DNA from: an uncultured Pseudomonadota bacterium
GTDB lineage: Bacteria; Pseudomonadota; Gammaproteobacteria; Steroidobacterales; Steroidobacteraceae
DNA length: 64,000 bases
Assembly: GCA_903884235.1 (NCBI GenBank)
Contig: CAISEB010000020.1
Coordinates: forward strand, 248,001-312,000
Reading direction: 5' to 3'
Every line of letters starts with the position of its first letter. Within the stretch, counting starts at the first letter, position 1. Both the position numbers and the translations under genes were made by a program. The notes beneath the pieces are model-generated. The model had not been told where the DNA came from. It did no database searches and saw only the letters and a program-made list of their open reading frames with translations. Of the stretch, positions 8,813 through 15,466 are shown piece after piece.

Positions 8813-10023
8813 GCCCTGACGAGTCCCAGCAGGTGCAGCGTGTCCTTGATGAAGATCCGGACGTGTGCCATCGGATTCGAGCGGACGAGCTTCTTGTGCA
8901 TGTAGGCCTGCCATGTCAACCGCTGCACGTCCTTGTCCTCGCACATGCTCACGAATCGTTCCCGGCGCTTGTCGCTGGAATACCAGAAGCGCTGCATGAT
9001 ACCGAGGATCAGGAAGACGCGCCCGTGCGCCTTCATGAACCGCTTGCGCGCCTGGGCCAGAGCCCGGGCGTCACCCGTGGCCAGGAACTCGTCGACGGCC
9101 TCCGCGGCGAGCCGGCCGCCGGTCATGGCGTAGTAGATGCCCTCGCCCGAGGCGGGCGCGACGACTCCGGAGGCGTCACCCGCCAGCACGACGTCGGCGC
9201 CGTTGTCCCAGCGCGGCAGCGGCTTCATCGGGATCGGTGCGCCTTCGCGGCGGATCGTCTCGGCGCCCTCGAGGCCTGCGATGCGGCGCAAGTCGCCGGT
9301 GGCGCCGCGCAGCGAGAATCCCTTCTCGGCGGTGCCCACCCCCACGCTCGTCGTGTCGCCGTGCGGGAAGATCCAACCGTAGAAGTCCGGCGAGATCCGG
9401 CCGTCGTAGTACACGTCGCAGCGCTTCGGGTCGAATCCGCCATCGCCATTCTTCGGCGAGCGCACGATCTCGTGGTACGCGGCGACGTACTTCACCTTGT
9501 CGGCGCCCGGCACCTCCTGGTGCGCGACCGCGGAGTTCGCGCCGTCGGCGCCGACCACCGCGCGCACCAGTACTGACTCGAGCGGGGCGTCCCGCCCGGC
9601 CGCATCGTCCGTGCGCCGGTAGTGCACGCGCGTCGCGCCGCTGGGTTCGCGGGTGATGTGGTCGAACAGGGCCGTGCGCCTGACGGCGCCGGCCCTCGCT
9701 GCGCGCTGGCGCAGCCATTCGTCGAAGTGTTCGCGATCGACCATCCCGACGTAGCCGCCGTCGATGGGCATGTCCACGGCCTTCGATGATGGCGCGATCA
9801 TGCGCGCGGCACTGACCTCGCAGACGAGCACGGTCCGCGGGACCTCGAACTCCGCGAGCAGCACCGGTGGCACGGCACCGCCGCAGGGCTTGATGCGCCC
9901 GCCGCGATCGAGCAGCAGGACCGCCCGGCCGAGCTTGGCGAGGTCGGTCGCCGCGGTCGCGCCCGAGGGGCCGCCGCCGATGACGACGACATCGAAGTCC
10001 GTCTGCATCTCTTGAGCTTTCAT
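8809..10023 (-). CDS. bchP: Geranylgeranyl reductase (bacteriochlorophyll)
   Basis: 404 residues. The N-terminal FAD Rossmann motif is DVVVIGGGPSGATAA, followed by KPCGGAVPP, which is diagnostic for the geranylgeranyl reductase family. GDASGVVAPASGEGIYYA is the second FAD contact. BchP reduces three double bonds of the geranylgeranyl tail to give phytyl bacteriochlorophyll a. Its start overlaps the end of the upstream PucC-family gene (10020-10023) and its end overlaps tspO, so all are co-translated. Confidence 0.95.
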   Translation of the reverse strand: MKAQEMQTDFDVVVIGGGPSGATAATDLAKLGRAVLLLDRGGRIKPCGGAVPPVLLAEFEVPRTVLVCEVSAARMIAPSSKAVDMPIDGGYVGMVDREHFDEWLRQRAARAGAVRRTALFDHITREPSGATRVHYRRTDDAAGRDAPLESVLVRAVVGADGANSAVAHQEVPGADKVKYVAAYHEIVRSPKNGDGGFDPKRCDVYYDGRISPDFYGWIFPHGDTTSVGVGTAEKGFSLRGATGDLRRIAGLEGAETIRREGAPIPMKPLPRWDNGADVVLAGDASGVVAPASGEGIYYAMTGGRLAAEAVDEFLATGDARALAQARKRFMKAHGRVFLILGIMQRFWYSSDKRRERFVSMCEDKDVQRLTWQAYMHKKLVRSNPMAHVRIFIKDTLHLLGLVRA

Positions 10024-11363
10024 GGTGTTTCCAGTGTCGCGAGTGGCGCGGCTGCGCCGCGGCGCGCCGTGCCGTGGGCAGGTTCCGTGCGGGGTTCGAG
10101 TCGGGCCGCGATCCAGGCAGCGGTGAGGAAGAGCGCGGCCTCGCAGATGAACACGGTGGCGTAGGCGCCCACCGGCTGGCCGAGCAGCCTGCGAACGATG
10201 TCGACGAGGAGCGTCGCCGAGAATCCACCGGCCGCGAATGCGACCGCCTGCGCGGCACCCCAGAGCCCCATCCTGAGGCCACTGCGGCCGTCCGCGCGTG
10301 CCGCGCCGAGCTCCATCATCGAGCCGATCGCGGCGACCGCGAACATCCCGTTGGCGAATCCGAGCGTGCCGACCGTGGCCTTGAGCGGCCAGTCGGGCCG
10401 GGTCGCCATCGTGCCGAGCACGACGAGCAGCGCAGCCGAGGCGATGCAGCCCGCGATGGTGAACGTGCGCAGCGAGGGTCCGCGTCCGCGCATGAAGCGC
10501 GCACCGAGCAGCGCGACGGCCACCATGCCGAGCACGGACCCCGCATGCATCGTCCCCGACAGGCCGGTGGAGCCGGCGACCGACAGGTGCATGACGAGTC
10601 CCGCGAACGGCTCGAGCAGCAGTTCCTCGGCGCTGTAGGCCATCATCGAGACGAAGACGAAGATCGTGAACCGGCGGGTCGCGGGCTCGGTCCAGACGCC
10701 CGCCAGCGAGTCACGGAACGATCGTCCCGCCGAGGCACGCGTCGGCTCCTCGGCGACCGGCACGCCAAGGCCGGTGATCGCCGCCACGGCGACGATGAAC
10801 GCGATCGCGACGACGCTGGCCGTGACGAGGATGAGCCGGGTGGGCGTGAATGGATCGAGGAACCGCGAGGCGGTGCCGGAGGTGATCGCGAAGCCCGCGA
10901 TCATCATGATCCACATCACGGTGGCGGCACCGCCGCGGCGATCCGCCGGCACGACCCGGGACATCAGCACGAGCAGCGAGGTGCCGGCGGCGCCGACGCC
11001 GAGGCCGATCAGCGTGTAGGCGATCACGGCCAGAGCACCGCCCGCGACGAGCTGCGTCGCCATCAGCGCGGTCGCGAGGGCCGCGAGCACGCCGCCACAG
11101 GCGAGCACGCCCATGCCGCCGGCGATCCAGCGCGTCAGGCGTCCGCTCGTGTCGGCGCCGTGGCCGAGCCGCGGGCGCATGAACTGCACGCCGTAATGGA
11201 GTGCGACGAGGGCACCCGGGAGGGCGGCCGGTAATGCGTACTCGACGGCCATCACCCGGTTCAGGGTCGAGGTCGCCATGACGACGATCGCGCCAAGGGC
11301 GCTCTGCACGAGGCCGAGCCGAACGATGCGGAGCCAGCCGAAGGAAGCCGCGTCCGCGCGCAT
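10020..11363 (-). CDS. PucC/LhaA-family transporter (BCD family MFS)
   Basis: 447 residues with about 12 membrane helices. RIVRLGLVQSALGAIVVMATSTLNRVMAVE is the conserved family opening, followed by LHYGVQFMRPRLGHGADTSGR. This bacteriochlorophyll-delivery clade of the major facilitator superfamily, called ORF428/bch2 or G115 in other clusters, is found between bchG and bchP. It is thought to move or insert pigment. The start at 11363 (MRADAASFGW) replaces a much longer ORF whose N-terminal third is the shadow of bchG. Confidence 0.88.
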   Translation of the reverse strand: MRADAASFGWLRIVRLGLVQSALGAIVVMATSTLNRVMAVEYALPAALPGALVALHYGVQFMRPRLGHGADTSGRLTRWIAGGMGVLACGGVLAALATALMATQLVAGGALAVIAYTLIGLGVGAAGTSLLVLMSRVVPADRRGGAATVMWIMMIAGFAITSGTASRFLDPFTPTRLILVTASVVAIAFIVAVAAITGLGVPVAEEPTRASAGRSFRDSLAGVWTEPATRRFTIFVFVSMMAYSAEELLLEPFAGLVMHLSVAGSTGLSGTMHAGSVLGMVAVALLGARFMRGRGPSLRTFTIAGCIASAALLVVLGTMATRPDWPLKATVGTLGFANGMFAVAAIGSMMELGAARADGRSGLRMGLWGAAQAVAFAAGGFSATLLVDIVRRLLGQPVGAYATVFICEAALFLTAAWIAARLEPRTEPAHGTARRGAAAPLATLETP

Positions 11364-11377
11364 GCGGGGGCCCCGGT

Positions 11378-12283
11378 TCAGCCGAAGAGGACGGGTCGCA
11401 GCGCGAGGGCGGCGACGAGCATGCCGACGCCGTAGAGGGGAACGCCGGTCGTGTTGTACCAGCGGGCCCGGGCGTGAGGCTGCTCGAGGAAGGGGTCCAT
11501 GAGGCCAAGCTGTCCGAGCCAGAGGGCCGTGACGATGACCGCGAGGATCGCGTGGCCCCAGTAGAACAGCAGGCCGATGACGACGGCCTGCGCGAGCGCC
11601 ATCACGAAGCAGGCGAACGGCGCGGCGTCCTCGCCCATCTGCACGGGCAGGGACGAGACCCCCATCAGGCGGTCGCCGCGCACCGAGCGGAAGTCGTTGA
11701 GCGTCATGATGCCGTGCGCGCCGACGCTGTAGAGGGCGGCGATCACGAGCACGTGGGCGTCCGGTGCGGAACCGGAGGCGATCACGGCGCCCATGATCCA
11801 GGGCAGCGCCTCGTAGCAGATCGCGGCGGCGGAGTTGCCGAGCCAGCCGTGCGCCTTCAGGCGCAGTGGCGGGGCGCTGTAGGCCCAGGCCAACGCGACG
11901 CCGGCGAACGTGGCGCCAAAGCCCCAGGCACCGAGCCGGGTCGCGACGCCGAGCGCAAGCAGTGTCCAGGCGACGGCGACGTACAGCCCGGTGCGACGCG
12001 GCAGGCGGCCGGACGGAATGGGGCGATTGGGTTCGTTGATCGCATCCACGTCGCGGTCGAACCAGTCGTTCGCGGCCTGGCTCGCGCCACACACGAGGGG
12101 ACCGGCGAGCAGCACGCCGATGACGATCAGCGGCCAGCGCGTGACGTCGACCTGGCCGACGCAGACGACGCCGCAGACGAAGGCCCACATCGGCGGAAAC
12201 CACGTCACGGGCTTCAGCAGCTCGAACACCGCGACGAGTCGCGAGGCGGGCATCGGCATTGCACGTGTGTCCGGGTGGACCAT
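11378..12283 (-). CDS. bchG: Bacteriochlorophyll synthase
   Basis: 301 residues of the UbiA prenyltransferase superfamily with about eight helices. LKPVTWFPPMWAFVCG opens the conserved part. NDWFDRDVDAINEPNRPIPSGR is the diagnostic Mg-prenyl-diphosphate motif of BchG/ChlG. The enzyme esterifies bacteriochlorophyllide a with geranylgeranyl diphosphate. It leads the minus-strand operon and is divergent from bchE. The ATG at 12283 coincides with the predicted transcription start, so the true start may be the Met at 12259 or 12253, just before the conserved region. Confidence 0.95.
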   Translation of the reverse strand: MVHPDTRAMPMPASRLVAVFELLKPVTWFPPMWAFVCGVVCVGQVDVTRWPLIVIGVLLAGPLVCGASQAANDWFDRDVDAINEPNRPIPSGRLPRRTGLYVAVAWTLLALGVATRLGAWGFGATFAGVALAWAYSAPPLRLKAHGWLGNSAAAICYEALPWIMGAVIASGSAPDAHVLVIAALYSVGAHGIMTLNDFRSVRGDRLMGVSSLPVQMGEDAAPFACFVMALAQAVVIGLLFYWGHAILAVIVTALWLGQLGLMDPFLEQPHARARWYNTTGVPLYGVGMLVAALALRPVLFG

Positions 12284-12286
12284 GAC

Positions 12287-12304
12287 TGTAATCTAGGGAT
12301 GACA
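12287..12304. promoter_or_regulatory. PpsR/CrtJ box 1
   Basis: TGTAATCTAGGGATGACA fits the TGT-N12-ACA palindrome recognised by PpsR/CrtJ exactly. It covers the -10 element of the bchG promoter. A ppsR gene is present at 31910-33343. Confidence 0.8.
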
Positions 12305-12318
12305 CAGGATGGTGTCAA
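12290..12318 (-). promoter_or_regulatory. bchG operon promoter
   Basis: On the minus strand TTGACA (12318-12313) is separated by 17 bases from TAGATT (12295-12290), a near-consensus sigma-70 promoter. The -35 and -10 each lie inside one PpsR box, so a bound repressor would block RNA polymerase. The predicted start point falls at about 12283, the first base of the annotated ATG. Confidence 0.7.
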
Positions 12319-12330
12319 GGAAGTCTCACA
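12313..12330. promoter_or_regulatory. PpsR/CrtJ box 2
   Basis: TGTCAAGGAAGTCTCACA is a second exact TGT-N12-ACA palindrome, 8 bases from box 1. An 8-base gap between tandem boxes is the arrangement that allows cooperative CrtJ binding at Rhodobacter bchC. It covers the -35 element of the bchG promoter. Confidence 0.8.
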
Positions 12331-12616
12331 TCCTAAAACCCACCCTGGCGACGGCCGCCCGGGAATGAAAATCCGCGAACCGGCGCGGGACCTCCAGGCC
12401 GGCCGCTGTGGCTTTCCGAGACCCGGCGACAAGCCCGATGGAAGTCCCTCACAACATTGGAATTGTCGCGCCGCAACAAGCCGTGCCGAACCGGGATTGG
12501 AACGAAAGCGCAACGCGCCCCTCGGGGAATACCGATTGTCGTCGCGGCCCCGCAGGACGTGAATGGACACCTTGACGTCAAGCCGACTTGTCAGTTCGGC
12601 GCGAGGGGGCCCGGCC

Positions 12617-14269
12617 ATGCGAATCCTTCTTATTCACCCGAACTATCACTCCGGTGGTGCCGAGATCGCCGGCAACTGGCCGCCGGCGTGGGTCGCGTAC
12701 CTCACCGGGTACCTGAAGTCGGCCGGCTACACGGACGTGACCTTCATCGACGCGATGACCGATCACATCGAGGAAGACGACCTGCGCGAGCGGATCCGTG
12801 CGGCCGCCCCCGACGTCGTCGGCTGCACCGCGATCACGCCGGCCATCTACAAGGCGGAGCGGGTGCTGCAGATCGCCAAGGAGCTCAATCCGGCGATCGT
12901 CACGGTGCTGGGCGGCATCCACGGGACGTTCATGTATCCGCAGGTGCTTGGCGAGGCGCCGTGGATCGACGCGATCGTCCGCGGCGAGGGCGAGCAGGTC
13001 TTCCTGAATCTCGTCCGAGCAGTCGACGGCGGTGAGTGGACGACGGCGCGGCACACCATTCCTGGCATCGCGTTCGCCGCGGACGGCAAGATCATCGCGA
13101 CGCCGGCGGAACCGCCGGTCGCCGACCTCGACAAGATCGCGCCCGACTGGGGGATCCTCAACTGGGAGCGATATATCTACATCCCGATGGGCGTGCGCGT
13201 CGCGATCCCGAACTTCGCGCGCGGCTGCCCGTTTACCTGCAGCTTCTGCAGCCAGTGGAAGTTCTGGCGTGACTACCGCGTGCGCGACCCCAAGAAGGTC
13301 GTCGACGAGATCGAAACACTGGTGCGCGATCACAAGGTCGGGTTCTTCATCCTCGCGGACGAGGAGCCGACGATCCATCGCAAGAAGTTCATCGCGTTCT
13401 GCGAGGAGCTGATCGAGCGCAAGCTGCCGGTGCTGTGGGGCATCAACACGCGCGTCACGGACATCCTGCGCGACGAGAAGCTGCTGCCGCTGTTCAGGAA
13501 GGCCGGCCTCATCCACGTCTCGCTCGGCACCGAGGCCGCTGCCCAGCTGAAGCTCGAGCGCTTCAACAAGGAAACGACGATCGCCCAGAACAAGAAGGCG
13601 ATCCAGCTGCTCCGTGACGCGGGCATCGTCGCCGAGGCGCAGTTCATCGTCGGCCTCGAGAACGAGACCGTCGAGACGCTCGAGGAGACGTACCGGATGG
13701 CGATGGACTGGAAGCCGGACATGGCCAACTGGGCGATGTACACGCCCTGGCCGTTCTCGGACCTGTTCCAGGAGCTGGGTGACAAGGTCGAGATCTTCGA
13801 CTTCGAGAAGTACAACTTCGTCACGCCGATCATCAAGCCCGACGCGATGGACCGTGCGCAGTTGCTCGACCGCGTGATGCACAACTACCGGCGCTTCTAC
13901 ATGAGGAAGTCGTTCCTCGAGTACCCGTGGATCCGCGACAAGACCAAGCGGCGCTACATGCTCGGGTGCCTCAAGGCATTCCTGAAGTCCGGCTTCGAGC
14001 GCAAGTTCTACGATCTCGGGCGCGTCGGCTACTGGGGACCTCAGTCCAAGAAGAAGGTCAATTTCTCCTTCGATTCGACGCGGGTATTCGAGCGCCCCGA
14101 GGTTGCCGCGATCCGCGAGGCCGACGCGCAGTGGGTGACGGTGCACGGCCCCAAGATCGAGGCGAAGCGGCGCAAGGGCGAGGAAATCGCCGCGATTGCC
14201 TGCGGCGGGGGCAAGGACCAGCTCGAGGACGACGCGCCGACCACCCCGAGCGAGGTCTCGGCGCACTAG
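12617..14269 (+). CDS. bchE: Anaerobic Mg-protoporphyrin IX monomethyl ester cyclase
   Basis: 550 residues. The N-terminal B12-binding-like domain begins [21 protein letters not shown]. The radical-SAM domain follows with CPFTCSFC at residues 204-211, the CxxxCxxC [4Fe-4S] site. BchE makes ring E of bacteriochlorophyll without O2, taking oxygen from water and depending on cobalamin. The start at 12617 is favoured because the conserved domain begins at once; the in-frame ATG at 12563 would only add a polar leader. The oxygen-dependent alternative AcsF is also in the window. Confidence 0.95.
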   Translation: MRILLIHPNYHSGGAEIAGNWPPAWVAYLTGYLKSAGYTDVTFIDAMTDHIEEDDLRERIRAAAPDVVGCTAITPAIYKAERVLQIAKELNPAIVTVLGGIHGTFMYPQVLGEAPWIDAIVRGEGEQVFLNLVRAVDGGEWTTARHTIPGIAFAADGKIIATPAEPPVADLDKIAPDWGILNWERYIYIPMGVRVAIPNFARGCPFTCSFCSQWKFWRDYRVRDPKKVVDEIETLVRDHKVGFFILADEEPTIHRKKFIAFCEELIERKLPVLWGINTRVTDILRDEKLLPLFRKAGLIHVSLGTEAAAQLKLERFNKETTIAQNKKAIQLLRDAGIVAEAQFIVGLENETVETLEETYRMAMDWKPDMANWAMYTPWPFSDLFQELGDKVEIFDFEKYNFVTPIIKPDAMDRAQLLDRVMHNYRRFYMRKSFLEYPWIRDKTKRRYMLGCLKAFLKSGFERKFYDLGRVGYWGPQSKKKVNFSFDSTRVFERPEVAAIREADAQWVTVHGPKIEAKRRKGEEIAAIACGGGKDQLEDDAPTTPSEVSAH

Positions 14270-14276
14270 GCCCGAT

Positions 14277-14303
14277 GCCGGCCGCTCCCCTGGGGCGGTC
14301 GGC
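14277..14303 (+). terminator. Possible terminator hairpin after bchE
   Basis: GCCGGCCGCTCCCC (14277-14290) can pair imperfectly with GGGGCGGTCGGC (14292-14303), a few bases after the bchE stop. No T-tract follows, so this is weak. Confidence 0.3.
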
Positions 14304-14320
14304 GGTGTAGGCTTGCGGTC

Positions 14321-15457
14321 ATGCACGCGATGGACCGCCAAGCCCCGCTGTTCGAGGCTCTCGAGCGCTGCGAGGGACCTCAAGACCTTCGCGGCCGTTT
14401 CCGGGGTTGCCTGCTGGGCGGCGCGATCGGCGACGCGCTCGGCGCGCCAATCGAGTTCCTGCACCAACGCCAGATCGTCGCGATCCATAGTCCCCGGGGG
14501 CTGACCGATTTCGCGCCGGCGTACGGACGGATCGGCGCGATCACGGACGACACGCAGATGACGCTGTTCACGGCGGAGGCGCTGCTGCGCCGGCGCGTCG
14601 CGACGCTGCTCGGCATCCAGGTGGATCCGGTTGAACTCGCCTGTGGCGCATACCTGCGCTGGCTCGCCACCCAGTCCGAGTCACCAACGGATGGGGTGCC
14701 CGCAGGCGCCGGCCTGCTGCTCGGGACGACGGCGCTGCATGCCCAGCGCGGGCCCGGCAGCACATGCATCAATTCTCTGTCCGAGCGACCGTTCGCCTCC
14801 GCGGAGCCGGCCGTGAACGACCGCAAGGGCTGCGGCGGTGTCATGCGCATGGCCCCGGTCGGGCTTGCCTGCGTGGAGGGCGGAGGGGCCGCTGCGCGAA
14901 TTACCCAGGCGTTCGACCTGGGGACAAGATTCGCCGCACTGACTCATGGGCACCCGACGGGCTCGCTCGCTGCGGGTGCCTTCGCGATGATCCAGGCGGT
15001 GATCGCGATCGGGGCGCCGCTCGAGGTCGGTGTCGACAAGGCCATCCGGTACCTGCGTGAGTTCGCCGGGCACGAGGAAGCGCTCGCCGCGCTGAACACG
15101 GCGCGCGAGCTTGCTGACCGTGGTGTGACTCCGAGCGTCGACGCGGTCGAATCCCTGGGAGGCGGCTGGGTCGCCGAGGAGGCGCTGGCGATCGGCGTCT
15201 ACGCGGCGCTGGTCGCCGAGACGTTCGCCGCCGGCGTCCTGCTCGCGGTGAACCACGGTGGTGATTCGGATTCCACGGGCGCGATCGCTGGCAATCTGCT
15301 TGGGACGCTGCACGGCGTCGACGCAATTCCGCCCAGCTGGCGCGAGCGGGTCGAACTCGGCGATCTCATCCTCGGCATGGCCGACGACCTGTACGAGGCG
15401 CCGTCGTGGACGCGCGATGATGCAGAGCGATTGGCCGGGCGATACCCGCCGCGCTGA
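14321..15457 (+). CDS. ADP-ribosylglycohydrolase (DraG-like)
   Basis: 378 residues. The conserved opening GCLLGGAIGDALGAPIEF is followed by ITDDTQMTLFTAEALL, with the metal-binding Thr-Asp-Asp set. NHGGDSDSTGAIAGNLLG near the C-terminus completes the two-magnesium site. Family members remove ADP-ribose from arginine or other acceptors; DraG reactivates nitrogenase reductase. No DraT or nif gene is visible, so the substrate is unknown. It follows bchE by 51 bases but is not a standard photosynthesis gene. Confidence 0.85.
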   Translation: MHAMDRQAPLFEALERCEGPQDLRGRFRGCLLGGAIGDALGAPIEFLHQRQIVAIHSPRGLTDFAPAYGRIGAITDDTQMTLFTAEALLRRRVATLLGIQVDPVELACGAYLRWLATQSESPTDGVPAGAGLLLGTTALHAQRGPGSTCINSLSERPFASAEPAVNDRKGCGGVMRMAPVGLACVEGGGAAARITQAFDLGTRFAALTHGHPTGSLAAGAFAMIQAVIAIGAPLEVGVDKAIRYLREFAGHEEALAALNTARELADRGVTPSVDAVESLGGGWVAEEALAIGVYAALVAETFAAGVLLAVNHGGDSDSTGAIAGNLLGTLHGVDAIPPSWRERVELGDLILGMADDLYEAPSWTRDDAERLAGRYPPR

Positions 15458-15466
15458 GGCGTGCGA

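Larger units (their letters stand above)
12284..12616. other. Divergent bchG-bchE control region
   Basis: This is the only gap above 300 bases. The bchG-proximal end holds the bchG promoter and two PpsR boxes. The remaining 280 bases form a long leader for bchE, with no convincing gene. It includes a perfect 12-base palindrome CTTGACGTCAAG (12571-12582) about 35 bases before the bchE ATG. No clear bchE promoter was seen. Confidence 0.6.

Noticed and set aside
10020-12305. Single 761-residue minus-strand reading frame
   Set aside because: Its N-terminal third is the out-of-frame shadow of bchG; the real PucC-family protein begins at 11363.
14321-15457. Idea that the DraG-like enzyme acts on BchL as it does on NifH
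   Set aside because: The arginine that DraT modifies in NifH (GCAGRG) is tyrosine in BchL (GCGGYV), so the known reaction cannot occur at that site.
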